In this document: piece after piece, positions 57,301-64,000 of the stretch
How the letters are laid out: the number at the start of each line of letters is the position of its first letter
Position numbering within the stretch: position 1 is the stretch's first letter
Source of the DNA: Ceriagrion tenellum
Lineage: Eukaryota > Arthropoda > Insecta > Odonata > Coenagrionidae
Assembly (NCBI GenBank): GCA_963169105.1
Contig: OY720639.1
Location: forward strand, 98,964,559-99,028,558
Reading direction: 5' to 3'
Length of the DNA stretch: 64,000 bases
The notes under the pieces: generated by a model
Seen by the model: only the letters and a program-made list of their open reading frames with translations
The model's database searches: none
What the model was told of the DNA's origin: nothing
Program-made: the position numbers and the translations under genes

Positions 57301-59277
57301 TTATAACTCAATTATGTAAGACTCTCTCCAACTTCGTGAGTTTACTAAAACCATGGGATTTTGCACCCAATATATCCTTGATATAGCCATTTCAAGCCAT
57401 TGGAATTCGATGGTATTATTGTAACTGGGGCAAACTTTATTTTCAATAGTCAAATTCTTTCAAAAATTCACCATACTTCATTTCAAATATTCAAAGACAC
57501 CTAAAAAGCTATGAATTACTACTTGAAAAACTTTATGAATGTTTAAACACTATAAATGTTTGGCCTATGATGTACAAAATGATGACTATCATAAATGAAG
57601 GCACATATACACAATGCATGAACTGACGTGGTTTATGCAAGAATGCATGTCCATTCAAAAATTTATAATGTATACAGGCCAGGAGATCCTAATGCACGAT
57701 CTCTAAGAGCATCCTTGAATTGTGTCAATCCAGAAAATTGGCCAATTCTAATTCTGAGGTGTGTTTTTCAATGCATGATATGTTTATGCATGACATTAAC
57801 AGGCCATAAGATCTGATGATTGAATTTTCAGTGCGTATTATGGTGTCACCGTGCACCACTTATCTTTTAAAGGGTTATGTGATTCCATTTTTTGTTTCTC
57901 TTAGCATACACTACAAAAATTTTTATGAAACTCGGAGGTCTTAGAAAACCTAGAGCATAGATAAAATATGATGCTAAGTTTCACAAATGGTACATCCATT
58001 TCCTACATTGGTGGGCACATCATTCACACTATGAAGTCCACCAGTTTCTGTTGACACATTTATCCTTCCACCACATATGGATGAATTCAAGTAAAAATTT
58101 CTCTGATAAAATCCGTTATCAGACTCACTCAATAGAGTTATGTACATGCTTAAAGCCCAAAACATCAGTGATAAAGCAGTACAGACTGTCAGGGAGTCAA
58201 AAGAAAAATGGGGAAGAATTTAGTGAATAACAAGGAAACCTGCCATAAGATTGTTCCTTCTACTTCACATGAGCTTAAGAAAGGAGACAAGAAAATAAAA
58301 ATTCATTAATCTTGGCACTTAAATAACGTATACTGACGAGATAAATTTTTCCATCAATCAATTTGCGTTTCTCAAGGCTTAAAGTGATCATTTCTCATGG
58401 TAAGGCCTGAAACTAGGGAAATACAAGCTCAAAAATTTAATTCTTGGAATAATTTCTACTTTTATGCTTTAGGACCCACATAATAAAGCAGAACTTGTTA
58501 TTCTGTAAAAAAAATAATGAAATTTCCAAAATACAAAATTGAATTTTTGGCAATATAAGTCGATTGTAAATACTCAGTTTTGTAGTATTGGCCTTTTTCA
58601 GGGCGTCAACTATCTTTCAGAAAATATAAAAAGCTCGTTTTATATCCCCATGAAACATGCGCCGCGAACGTCTCAAGGCAACAATTGAAATGTCGGATTT
58701 GAACTAGCCGCTATATTCGCCCTCCCTTGTTTCATGCGCAATGCATGGTCTCCTTCCGGCAAAGCTCACAGGATAATGGGCTCGCATGCCTGGCACAGCT
58801 GGCACTCAACCGCGAACAGGTGATACGGTGGATGGGGATGTAATGATCGCAAGGTGCAATGAACCTCAGGAAGAGAGTACGTAGAAATGAGATACTGAGA
58901 ACAAGTACCGCAATCTTCCGAACAGATCCGTCCAACATTTGGATAACGCTTCGCGAAATAATCAGGAAGTACATAATCTATAAATTATCTAAGGTAAATG
59001 AATAGTAGGTCCAAAACATGGGAGGTATGAGAATGCATGTGCAATACGTTATTCTGCCTTTTACTAGTAGCGCGGTCACTTGTTATCACTGAGGCATCAG
59101 TTATCGCTTAATGCCGGTTACTTAACATTTATTTGAGAAAAAAAATGTGTTACTCACGTGAAACATATGCTCGGATTCCATTCGCCATGCATCAGGGCCC
59201 CTATGTTTAATTTTTCCAAAGGCACCATCTCGAGGAACATCCCCTTCGTATCCAAATAGAGCCCAAATGCCACACAT
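36175..59277 (-). CDS. ASNS: Asparagine synthetase (glutamine-hydrolysing), complete 10-exon gene
   Basis: The enzyme makes asparagine from aspartate, glutamine and ATP in the cytosol. Joined coding exons (minus strand, in order): 59277-59158, 57197-57072, 52620-52305, 50209-50024, 49223-49045, 42910-42733, 40907-40700, 39203-39030, 38783-38640, 36304-36175. All introns are GT-AG, every phase matches, and the total is 1761 bases (586 residues plus stop). The N-terminal glutaminase domain shows MCGIWALFG with nucleophile Cys2, FHR at 46-48, NGE at 74-76 and CDVE at 95-98 (VDGE in the human enzyme). The synthetase domain shows SGGLDSS at 283-289 (pyrophosphate loop), SGEGADE at 388-394 and RVPFLDH at 442-448. 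It is about 25 residues longer than the human protein, almost entirely from one Lys/Glu-rich insertion around 105-139. The start is fixed because Met1 must precede Cys2. The fold is well known; the insertion has no assigned role. Upstream noncoding exons are not resolved. Confidence 0.96.
36305..38639 (-). other. ASNS intron 9
   Basis: 2335 bases, GT-AG, AT-rich. No repeat shared with the window and no coding signal recognised. Confidence 0.6.
38640..38783 (-). CDS. ASNS: ASNS coding exon 9
   Basis: Residues 496-543 plus two bases: SDGVASQKKSLF, TPKTKESYYYR. The intron before it is the shortest of the gene (246 bases). The acceptor ends TTGGCAG; the donor is GTATGA. Confidence 0.95.
39030..39203 (-). 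CDS. ASNS: ASNS coding exon 8
   Basis: Residues 438-495 plus two bases: LELRVPFLDHQF, the LPAKSRQPKDGVEKYLL stretch and ILWRHKEAF. The acceptor TTACAG lies just upstream of TTGGAGCTACG. An in-frame reading continues into the intron to an ATG but is not used, because exon 7 joins exactly at this acceptor. Donor GTAAGT. Confidence 0.95.
39657..40620 (-). pseudogene. Decayed Tc1/mariner-type transposon in ASNS intron 7
   Basis: Inverted ends TGAGGGCAGTTCAAAAA and CGAGGCCTGTTCAAAAA are flanked by TA (39655-39656 and 40621-40622), the mariner target. Minus-strand remains of a transposase are visible: near the middle LSEKLNMHGVAA (compare LHEHLNMRKV in mariners), and at the end RFDTIHDIKESLAQVREVIPKEALQDCM followed by WKKC. 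Many stops and shifts make it inactive. It occupies most of the 1496-base intron. Confidence 0.8.
40700..40907 (-). CDS. ASNS: ASNS coding exon 7
   Basis: Residues 369-437 plus two bases. It contains GMYLISKYV, SGEGADE at 388-394 (family active-site loop), GYIYF, and DVLRADRTT near the end. The acceptor ends TTTCAG and the donor is GTAAGT. Confidence 0.95.
41497..41664. mobile_element. Small TTAA-flanked MITE (piggyBac-like) in ASNS intron 6
   Basis: TTAACCTTTATCTTCC at the left and GGAAGGTAAAGGTTAA at the right are inverted, with TTAA at 41497-41500 and 41661-41664. The CCGAGCGTGT motif occurs twice inside. At 168 bp it is distinct from the TTAAGGTAG family at 8443 and 12684. The TTAACC(C)TTT form suits piggyBac-type elements. 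Confidence 0.7.
41740..42230 (+). mobile_element. LINE fragment (GRHRRTDSV family) in ASNS intron 6
   Basis: Plus strand in broken frames: AYTSIVWPVL, then LGRHRRTDSVTAMI, and from 41977 NRLRGMYKIVKNEKGWEELTNRIEKPNYIGQKDHQFKLK. It matches the fragment at 16310 and carries a comparable 3' UTR (AAGCCCTTACCT). Dead copy, antisense to the host gene. Confidence 0.78.
42733..42910 (-). CDS. ASNS: ASNS coding exon 6
   Basis: Residues 310-368 plus one base: FSIGMGESPD near the start, the GTEHHEV segment, and DITTVRASMG at the end, all typical of the synthetase domain. The acceptor ends TTTTAG; the donor is GTGAGG. Intron 5 upstream is about 6.1 kb and is the most repeat-laden intron of the gene. Confidence 0.95.
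43166..43244. repeat. Short perfect-like hairpin in ASNS intron 5
   Basis: GTCACTCATAATAAAAGATA is mirrored by TATCTTTTATTATGAGTGAC around a CCAC loop, with a few mismatches in the inner stem. Either a tiny MITE or a foldback remnant; its size would also suit a miRNA-like hairpin, for which there is no other evidence. Confidence 0.7.
43245..45046 (-). other. Middle of ASNS intron 5, nothing recognised
   Basis: AT-rich intron DNA; several short frames with no family features. Confidence 0.5.
45092..45274. mobile_element. Penelope-type foldback with 12-bp target duplication
   Basis: Arms near 45092-45136 and 45188-45234 are almost perfect reverse complements (AATGAAGCTCAAACG against CGTTTGAGCTTCATT). 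The loop holds a hammerhead-like core. CTATAAAGTAGT flanks both sides (45080-45091, 45275-45286), so this unit moved on its own. No protein is encoded; it appears to be a pLTR-like fragment. Confidence 0.75.
45141..45184 (+). ncRNA. Hammerhead-ribozyme-like core
   Basis: CUGAUGA (45146-45152) and GAAA (45169-45172) surround a stem GACUG/CAGUC. An outer stem CUUGC/GCAAG (45141-45145 with 45180-45184) and a short ACAC/GUGU stem complete a three-way hammerhead layout. An extra U follows CUGAUGA, and no suitable cleavage base (H after NU) separates the last two stems, so it is probably inactive. Penelope-like elements are known to carry hammerheads. Confidence 0.55.
45363..46105 (+). mobile_element. 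Penelope-like element with GIY-YIG domain and 14-bp target duplication
   Basis: The plus-strand frame 45521-45820 encodes MKCNECGGQYVGQTCRNFEIR and the downstream MEHKRD, a GIY-YIG domain as at the end of Penelope-like proteins. Inverted arms flank it (about 45385-45515 and 45980-46100, sharing CGACCCAGGTTTTGATGT). CACGTTTCCAATAT duplicates the target at 45349-45362 and 46106-46119. The right arm has CUGAAGA, a 7-bp stem UGAUGUG/CACAUCA and then AAAAC, a degenerate hammerhead core. The reverse transcriptase is missing. Confidence 0.82.
46131..46870. other. ASNS intron 5: RTE tail scrap and hAT-like scrap
   Basis: 46131-46170 (ATACATACATGCCCATCACG) resembles the 3' tail of the RTE family at 21947, minus orientation. 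46570-46640 (AGAGATGGGTAAATTGCC with repeated GGTAAATTA) resembles the hAT-like repeat at 45047. The rest is unassigned. Confidence 0.45.
46871..47450 (+). repeat. Two-unit tandem duplication, period about 285
   Basis: CACAAATACTCCACAAGTAC at 46871 and CACAAATATTCCATAAGTAC at 47156 start parallel units sharing GACATGCTTTTATTCATAAT, GAATCAGGGATTTTCATTTT and AAAGCTTATGCAGAGT. Differences are few, mostly small indels in GAATC-rich parts. Confidence 0.85.
47792..48677. mobile_element. Non-autonomous hAT element with perfect 8-bp target duplication, ASNS intron 5
   Basis: Ends CAGAGATGGGCAAAATAC and CAGAGATGGGCAGTATC are inverted and typical of hAT. TATATTGG flanks both sides exactly (47784-47791, 48678-48685). 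Subterminal DNA is full of AAAATACAAA motifs in opposite orientation on the two sides. The 886-bp interior has no transposase. It inserted into an older hAT-like repeat whose next piece continues to 48829. Confidence 0.9.
48686..48829. mobile_element. hAT-like repeat fragment
   Basis: Reads TATGAAAAATATCTCATATG, GGAGGTGAATATCACC, then CCATGGTAATTTTCAAAATG and the terminal GCCCATCTCT. It is the reverse complement of the family at 62804-63242 with a large internal deletion. Confidence 0.65.
49045..49223 (-). CDS. ASNS: ASNS coding exon 5 (ATP pyrophosphate loop)
   Basis: Residues 250-309. It has KKRLMSNRRIGCFLSGGLDSS; the SGGLDSS at 283-289 binds the ATP phosphates in this family and is intact. 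The acceptor ends TTCCAG, the donor is GTTAGA, and the exon ends in phase 0. Confidence 0.95.
50024..50209 (-). CDS. ASNS: ASNS coding exon 4
   Basis: Residues 188-249 plus one base, spanning the end of the glutaminase domain and the linker to the synthetase domain (contains VKPGCYEEY and a YRIGDVPLY stretch). The acceptor ends TTTTAG, the donor is GTAATT, and it continues in phase with exons 3 and 5. Confidence 0.92.
50210..52304 (-). other. ASNS intron 3
   Basis: 2095 bases, AT-rich, with a foldback element at 51178-51733. No other recognised feature. Confidence 0.55.
51178..51733. repeat. Foldback/MITE with TCAGAGACTGGA ends in ASNS intron 3
   Basis: TAGAGACCCTCAAGTCAGAG at the left is inverted relative to CTCTGATTAGATGGTCTCTA at the right. 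Inside, 51508-51572 forms a second hairpin (CATGATGGTAGGAAT / ATTCCTACCATCATG). No target duplication identified. Confidence 0.6.
52305..52620 (-). CDS. ASNS: ASNS coding exon 3, with lineage insertion
   Basis: Residues 83-187 plus one base. It includes CDVE at 95-98, LDGVFAF at 140-146 and the LGRDAFGVRP segment near 160. Between LY (103-104) and LDG it has 35 residues where the human protein has 11; the extra stretch is rich in Lys and Glu and looks like an exposed loop. The reading frame is continuous through it and splice signals are absent inside it, so it appears to be translated. Donor GTAATA. Confidence 0.94.
52621..54049 (-). other. ASNS intron 2, 3' half
   Basis: AT-rich intron DNA without recognised repeats. 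Confidence 0.5.
54050..55005 (+). mobile_element. RTE-like LINE, longest copy in the window, ASNS intron 2
   Basis: Translation in broken frames runs from QGFNLSPALFNIFL through QFADNIAVIAGNPNYLQRSLN (54260-54320), SFTYLGSTIT, KSFMVKNKCCVQ, CSKKRGLKTRK, WTIRKAYHNRLEAFEIW, and RGRPRN-like to GWRAAFNQS. It therefore spans the palm domain to the C-terminus. The catalytic motif usually FADD reads FADN, an inactivating change on top of stops. It is antisense to the host gene. Confidence 0.82.
55260..55615 (+). mobile_element. RTE-like LINE 3' fragment (LWLNVVEEILRRRN family)
   Basis: Plus strand: HVVENG, RIRITKQIYESERNGARGRGR, RKLWLRKFLGGGILGVLKTGG in shifted frames, then the TCTGTCTACCCCGGAAGGG 3' block and the TATGTATGTA tail. 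Same subfamily as 21947-22839. Confidence 0.75.
55807..55980. mobile_element. Penelope-type foldback with degenerate hammerhead-like motif
   Basis: TGAAACCAACTTAGTTTTTT at 55807 is mirrored by AAAAAACTAAGTTGGTTTCA ending at 55980; the arms are nearly perfect over about 80 bases. Each arm contains UUGAUAAUGG(C/U)C, a short loop and GGCCGAAACC (or a variant), a weakened form of the CUGANGA..GAAA hammerhead layout. No protein. Confidence 0.7.
55981..56385 (+). mobile_element. RTE-like LINE 3' fragment (LWLNVVEEILRRRN family)
   Basis: Plus strand: NKCGLDAPVMDIYERSVPRLFGHIERMDESRIRKQMYKSEMNG, KLWLNVVEEILRRRNSR and RACMK before a stop, then the TACCCCGGAAGGGAACAGCG 3' block and TATGTATG. Nearly intact C-terminus, 5'-truncated. 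Confidence 0.85.
56386..57071 (-). other. ASNS intron 2, 5' end
   Basis: AT-rich. GGTATGCTACGGTTCACTAA and its near copy form a short direct repeat near 56800. A pair ACCACTTTACATGGTGCAGT / TGCACCATGTAAAGCAGCA near 56600 and 56660 makes a small inverted repeat. Confidence 0.45.
57072..57197 (-). CDS. ASNS: ASNS coding exon 2
   Basis: Residues 41-82. It carries FHRLIIVD (Arg48 contacts glutamine in this family), the YGMQP segment and CNGEIYN at 73-79. The acceptor ends TGCAG, the donor is GTGAGA, and both junctions are phase 0. Confidence 0.95.
57198..59157 (-). other. ASNS intron 1
   Basis: 1960 bases, GT-AG. The part 58640-58980 is richer in G, C and CpG than its surroundings and might hold regulatory DNA. 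No repeat of the window families is seen. Confidence 0.5.
59158..59277 (-). CDS. ASNS: ASNS coding exon 1
   Basis: Forty codons starting MCGIWALFG. Cys2 becomes the N-terminal nucleophile of the glutaminase domain once Met is removed, which fixes this ATG as the start. The HRGPDAW motif follows near residue 30. The donor is GTGAGT and the exon ends in phase 0. The bases before the ATG (GAAC) place A at -3, a reasonable initiation context. Confidence 0.95.
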
Positions 59278-60357
59278 GTTCAATAGGAGCCGGAAATAGT
59301 CGTGGAGAAAAGATTGCGCCTGAGCTTTGATATCCTTGATGCTAAATGTATTTTGTGCTCCTTAGGTACCCTACTTTCTAAATTCGAAGTATCACTCTCT
59401 AGGTTCTCCGTCACGTTTTGTCAGCAGTAGAGAGTGATGATCCTCAAGGAGTGCTCGCTCAGGGCTGGCATGCGGCTGGAGATTTCACGTAGGTAAATTT
59501 TAGATAACAAAGGAATGAAGTACGAAATTCGACGAGGTCTTCTGAATATTAACTAGCGTACAGAAGCTGCATCACGTTTTATCTCTGGCCTGTATGTGTC
59601 AGTGAAAGTGTTTTAAATGTTGTGCCCTTCACGAAGATGTTCCCATCAGTGCTGGCGATATTATGGAAAAAGAAAGTTTAAAATGTGGTATATGCTGATG
59701 CAATCTTGATGTCCAATTCTCCATGATGTAACCTCGCTAGTAATTTCATGATGCATGTGGAGTAAGGTTATCGCTCCGTGAATGTGTTAACTAAGGCACA
59801 GATTTTGTTTGCGTGTACATTTTGACACGGGTTGTGGAGTGTGGAGTTTTACCAGCCACTTCACTGTTTCACAAGGCTAGGGCATTGGTGATTTGCAAGT
59901 ATGATATAATGAAGGTCGGTAATTACTCTTAAGTTCTCCCTCGCTAGAAGAAAGTACTTGTTCATTGCGTGAGACGTAATAATACTGGTTAGATTTTCTC
60001 TGCTTGCCTGAAAGTCGTGCCTAATGTAGTAAGTTTACTGTGAGCCTGTCACTTAGCGAATATTTCATCACATTTTTATTGAGTAACTTAACTAAGTCGT
60101 GACTGTGCACAAGAGTTTTATCTTGAATGAATGATCGCCGATTACTTGGGGTAATGGATTAGTGAAAGCCTCTCGGTAGACTTTTCAACAGTTTTCTGAT
60201 TTTAGCCCTCAGATTTCTATCGACCGTTGCTGGAGTAAGGCATTTTTTACGTTGTACTTGGCCCAGTCTTATTTAAGCGAGCAGTGGAAAGATTTCTACC
60301 CCTCCCTAACCCTACGACTTACACGGTTGGCAGGGGTTCAGGATTTAACTGTAGTCG
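59278..60357. promoter_or_regulatory. Asparagine synthetase 5' flank, possible bidirectional promoter
   Basis: The 1.08 kb between the asparagine synthetase ATG and the divergent exon candidate carries no recognisable repeat and no protein-coding signal. It should contain the 5' UTR and promoter of the enzyme gene and possibly a leader exon. I see no convincing TATA box at a defined distance. The role is inferred from position only. Confidence 0.4.
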
Positions 60358-60432
60358 ATGTTGACGGAGGGTGATTTAAGTTTAGAGGAATTGTTGCAGG
60401 GTAATACCCAGCTAATTATGCAAGAGCTCAGA
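60358..60432 (+). CDS. Candidate first coding exon of an unidentified divergent gene
   Basis: Twenty-five codons from ATG to a strong donor (AGA then GTAAGG) encode an acidic, leucine-rich N-terminus containing SLEELLQGN and LIMQEL. It lies 1.08 kb from the asparagine synthetase start, pointing the other way, so the two could share a promoter region. The even, protein-like composition and the donor are the only support. I found no downstream exon in the remaining 3.5 kb. The initiation context is weak (T at -3). I do not recognise the product. Confidence 0.3.
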
Positions 60433-61129
60433 GTAAGGATATTGATATGCCTGCTCTGTGATAGTCAAAACTTGCTGACTGAAGTAGAGAAACCTTGGCT
60501 TGTGTATGGTGTTTTTGTGCATAGAAAGAGCCACTGCTGTGTTGCTGAAATATCTCGGGTTATTTCAGGTGTTTGTTTCACCTTTATTAGGCATCTTCTG
60601 GTCATGTATAGAAGAGCCCTTATTGAAGTGAAATTTGTCTCAGAAATAAACTATTGAATAAGAGCCAAGTTTTGATTTTGCATTGGATACTCATCACTTT
60701 CACGAAGACATCAAATTCATCCAGTATAATCCTCTTTGCACTCTTAATCAAGAAATATGGCATGTGTGGAAATTATCCATATAGATATTCTATCAAAATA
60801 ATGAAATCTTTGTTGATGGTCCTACCGGTAACTTCCCCATGCAAGGGAAGTGTTCTCTGAAATTGATTACTTACTAAAACTGTCCATTTTTAACGTCAAA
60901 TACCCTTCAAACTTGTCGTATATTATAAATTCCAGCACACTGTCCACGATTCATGTTCTTTTCCCTTTCCCACTCTTGCCCTATATTCTTCTCTCTATCG
61001 CCATTATCAGTGCATTATTTCCCCTAATTGCACCCTTCAGTAAATTTTCTCCCCTCTAATTTTCCCATTTACTACTATTTTTTAGCATGTTAAGAACTTC
61101 CTTGTTTCTCATCCTCCACCTGCCATGCT
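60433..61129. other. No recognisable feature
   Basis: If the exon at 60358 is real this is the start of its intron (donor GTAAGG). No second exon found. Confidence 0.4.
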
Positions 61130-61545
61130 GCATTGGTTGTTCAGTCCTATGGTTGGTTGACTGCAGCCCTCCACCCTTCCGTATCTAATGCTAGTTCCCT
61201 TACTTCCTGGTATCTCTTTCTATCTACTTCCCTCTTTATTTGGCCCATGAACTTATTCCTGGGTCTTCCTCTTGAGACGTTTTCCTCTCTTGTGCCTTCA
61301 ATTATGTTCTTCACAGATCCATTGTATCCAATCCATCTTGTTCTTCTATGGTGTTCCATATGGTCTTCAACTCTGCTCTAAACTCCATCATTTCTTATTT
61401 CATCTCCAGCACCGGGTTTCAAAGGCTTTTAGACTTTTCAGGTTAACTTTACCAATGGTCCATGCTTCTGATCCATATGTCCTGAGAAAATGGGAATATA
61501 CTGAATTTTGGCTCATCAAAAACTGCTCTGGTTCTTTTCCTTAAT
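61130..61545 (-). mobile_element. RTE-like LINE 3' fragment
   Basis: Minus strand: EHHRRTRWIGYNGSVKNIIEGTREENVSRGRPRNKFMGQIKREV, KRYQEVRELALDTEGWRAAVNQP and a stop. The C-terminal frame of 70 codons is intact, so this is one of the better-preserved ends of the family. Upstream parts (about 61380-61545) are shifted. Confidence 0.82.
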
Positions 61546-62514
61546 CTTAAAAAGTCCTGAATTTTTATGTATCAGACAATCGTTAATTATTTTCCATTTT
61601 CTTCTCGCATATATATTACATATCCACTTATTTTCAGTCACAATTTTTAAGGCTTGTTTTCATGATGCCTTCAGGCACACAAGTACGTGACTGGACAGAT
61701 GCATGATCAAATTCTCCTAAATAGAACAGGGCCTTTTTTTGGCTATGGAGTCATGCATTTTTGAATTTTTTTATGTGAACCTGATGCAATCTTCATGGTG
61801 AATGTGTTCACCTATCTACCCATGTGGGTATATGCATCTTGTAATCACTACTGAAAATTCATTTTGACACATTGTACTGGGGTAAACACTGCGATCCTAA
61901 TGATTCAGTGTAATTTGAAAGACTTGTTTTCAACTCTATGACTGTTCACTGAAACATACTGCATGGTATAAAATGGCATCATAGGGAGAGAAATTTGATT
62001 GATTTGAGATCTTCTGATACATCACTAGTAAATACCGCATATTTTAAAAATTTATGCTATCTCAAGTACTTTTTGTGGTGACTAACAAGATTGATAAGCG
62101 TACATATTCCATATTTTATACACATGAATTCTGCAGAAAGCATATTTATGTCATTGTGAAGAAATTAAGGCTGATGGGTGACCTGAATTTTTACCTCAAT
62201 GGGATGATATTGTTTTCTTCAACCAGCTTGATTTCCTCATCCTACTCACCCAAAGCTTTGACTGAATGTAGTTATTAACCTTTGTATTTCTTCAGTAATG
62301 GCCATATTTTTAAATCATTAGAGACTGCACTCCATGTAATGGTTTCAATTTATCTTTTTGACATTGTATTTTCTTAAATGTGCCCTCATTAATGTCTTGC
62401 TTTTAGGTAAAGTTTCCATTGCATATGCAGTCTTATCCATAGTCTTATCCATCCTTAGTCCATAATACCAACCTTATTGTTAGAATCATCATCATTTGTC
62501 TTTAAATTCTAAGG
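61546..62514. other. No recognisable feature
   Basis: AT-rich. The 61510-61680 region may be a faint continuation of the LINE fragment. Nothing else supported. Confidence 0.4.
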
Positions 62515-62700
62515 TTGGTTGACAGCAACCCTCCATTCTCTCCTGTCCCCTTCTAACTCCATGTTCTCTTAGCTGTTCTTTTTCAGAGCCCATTTCAGCT
62601 GGCATAAGTATTTGTCCTATTTGCTGTCCTCATGTGGATTTTCCTTCTACTTTCCCTTAGTTATATTCCTTACAAATGAGATTAATTGCATACTGCAGCC
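62515..62700 (-). mobile_element. RTE-like LINE 3' scrap
   Basis: Plus-strand AAGGTTGGTTGACAGCAACC and CTCCATTCTCTCC, then GGATTTTCCTTCTACTTTCC, match the reverse complement of the family end (GWRAAVNQ and the EGK..PRG region), highly diverged. Confidence 0.55.
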
Positions 62701-62803
62701 TATGCAACAGGATATTGTCTTTTTGATACTGATATAAATAGCTTTCCTGTGACAGTCTGGTTGGTTATTGGAGGCATTAACCAATAGGTGAGATCATATG
62801 CAC

Positions 62804-63242
62804 TTAGAGATAGGCCATTCTGAAAATTACCGCAGTAATTTTCGTAAATTATGGTGGTATACTAAGTACTTTAATTCATAATTCATTTATTTATATACAG
62901 GGTAAACCCAATGACAATATTCAAGAACATGATTTAAGCAAAGTAATTTAGATAATTTCAGAACAATCGAATATAAAGTAAAGTTTCAACCATAGAGTTT
63001 CAGAAAGATTCCATATAAACAGCATGATACAAGTATACATATCTTGCTGGTAATGTATTAAATTACATTATTATACATGTATATTTAATTAATATTCAAA
63101 ATCTATAAATATCAAAACAAAATTATAAGTATAATACATGTAGAGTTAATTTAAATCTAAACAAAAATCATAAACATCCATGTACAGTCCCGCAGCCCCT
63201 GAAAATTTCTGTAATTTTTAGTTATATTCACCTCCATCTCTG
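62804..63242. mobile_element. hAT-like repeat, least interrupted copy
   Basis: Starts AGAGATAGGCCATTCTGAAA with ATTACCGCAGTAATTTTCG and ends CCCCTGAAAATTTCTG, TATTCACCTCCATCTCTG. Pieces of the same repeat occur at 45047-46130 and 48686-48829. No clear 8-bp target duplication, probably because it is old. Non-coding. Confidence 0.6.
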
Positions 63243-63299
63243 ATATATTTCATACCGATATATTCCAAACAGGTAAACCATAATAAAATAAAAGTAATG

Positions 63300-63516
63300 A
63301 GATTTTCAAGGAGGAAGAAAGAGGCTGATGATGAAAGTTGGAGGAGACAAACTCGAGCAAGTAGAGCATTTTAATTACTTAGGTAGTACACTTGAAGAGA
63401 ACGGACATAATAGCAAAGACATATGGAAGAGAATTGCACTAGCTAAGGAGACGTTCAGTGATAGAAGGGAGCTGATGATGGGGACATTGGGTAAAGATGT
63501 GATGAAGACACTGTGA
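63300..63516 (+). mobile_element. RTE-like LINE fragment
   Basis: Plus strand: MKVGGDKLEQVEHFNYLGSTLEENGHNSKDIWKRIALAKETFSDRRELM. The HFNYLGS and RIALAKETF parts are the connection region of RTE-like reverse transcriptases. A short frame of 62 codons is open, then it breaks into another element. Confidence 0.78.
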
Positions 63517-63533
63517 TTGCCTGGAATATATTA

Positions 63534-64000
63534 ACACACTGTGATTGTCTGGAGCAAATTGCTACTCATCACCAAGGTGTAAAAATTCTCTTATTTGGAG
63601 ATCATAACCTCTCAAACGTAACCTGGCCTTTAGATGAAAATGTGAACTGTATTAAAGTTTGTGCACAATCCCTATTGGATTCAGCAAATTTTCTTAACTT
63701 TAATCAGATTAACAATGTAATAAGCATTAATGTCAGGATCCTTTAACTCTGTTTTACTGATATATTAAATGTCAAAATTGAAAAATCTATTCCTGTCCTT
63801 CCTCTAGATGTGACTCATCATCCCCCACTAACATGTGTATTCTCAGTTGACCGCCCAGTTCCCTCTGGCTATAAATGGAAAACAGCTCTTAACTTTAAAA
63901 AAGGTGATTACCAAGAAATGGAGAGTTAATTCTTAGCAAAAGATTGCGCTCCCCTAAATCAGTTGCCAATAAACTGTGCTGTACACAGTTTTTATAATAA
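63534..64000 (+). mobile_element. LINE endonuclease region, running off the window
   Basis: Plus strand: VKILLFGDHNLSNVTWPLDEN (usual form GDFNLP..W), SLLDSANFLNFNQINNV, then after a frameshift PLDVTHHPPLTCVFSVDRPVPSG and NFKKGDYQEM. This is the C-terminal half of an apurinic-like endonuclease domain of a jockey/CR1-type LINE and the start of the linker to its reverse transcriptase. The frameshift and a stop near 63930 make it dead. Confidence 0.75.

Noticed and set aside
59645..59690. Similarity of CATCAGTGCTGGCGATATT to the left end of the GCGTT block (28945)
   Set aside because: Only about 20 bases match and the flanks differ; it may be chance, so it is not used to define an element end.
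1..64000. CRISPR arrays, bacterial operons, rRNA genes, viral genes
   Set aside because: No regularly spaced short repeats, no compact gene strings, no rRNA-like blocks and no viral structural or polymerase genes were seen.

Overview
This window is animal nuclear DNA, most likely from an insect or other arthropod. It is AT-rich, has kilobase-scale GT-AG introns, and is crowded with decayed LINEs (CR1-like and several RTE-like groups), Penelope-like elements, hAT, mariner, Harbinger-like and TTAA-target DNA elements, and a tRNA-derived SINE. I cannot assign a species. No prokaryotic, viral or organellar gene block is visible. Coordinates, splice sites and translations were read by eye; no alignment or search was run.

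The one complete host gene is asparagine synthetase (glutamine-hydrolysing), on the minus strand from 59277 to 36175. It has ten coding exons whose splice phases all join: 1761 coding bases, 586 residues plus stop. The catalytic Cys2, the NGE motif, the SGGLDSS pyrophosphate loop, SGEGADE and RVPFLDH are all intact, so it should be functional. Its introns hold younger repeats: a Tc1/mariner relic (intron 7), a TTAA MITE, a CR1-like LINE piece, a Penelope-like element, a Penelope-type foldback with a hammerhead-like core and a hAT element (intron 5), and RTE LINE pieces with a second foldback (intron 2). A short candidate first exon of an unidentified gene lies divergently at 60358-60432.

Layout. 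1-36174 is intergenic and repeat-filled: CR1-like LINE 3' ends (1.1-2 kb), a Penelope-like element with inverted ends (2.8-3.5 kb), RTE remains (3.6-4.4 kb), a CpG-rich patch (4.7-5.2 kb), a hAT element with a perfect 8-bp target duplication (5258-6080), three copies of a TTAA-flanked MITE (6.8, 8.4 and 12.7 kb), a recent tandem duplication (10.4-10.9 kb), a GC-rich tandem repeat (14.2-14.9 kb), a Harbinger-like MITE inside a LINE (15.2 kb), a SINE (19.1 kb), a 449-bp foldback (20.5 kb), a nested Harbinger/hAT/RTE stack (21.3-23.2 kb), RTE copies (24.6-25.7 kb), and an unexplained block with GCGTT motifs in opposed arrays (29-30.6 kb). 36175-59277 is the asparagine synthetase gene. 59278-64000 holds its 5' flank, the divergent exon candidate, more RTE pieces, a hAT-like piece and, running off the window end, the endonuclease region of another LINE.

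The genes do not form a pathway: one metabolic gene sits in a landscape of mobile elements. The most useful biology beyond it is the set of nested insertions with readable target duplications, and the Penelope-type repeats, which all carry inverted ends and, in three cases, hammerhead-like motifs.
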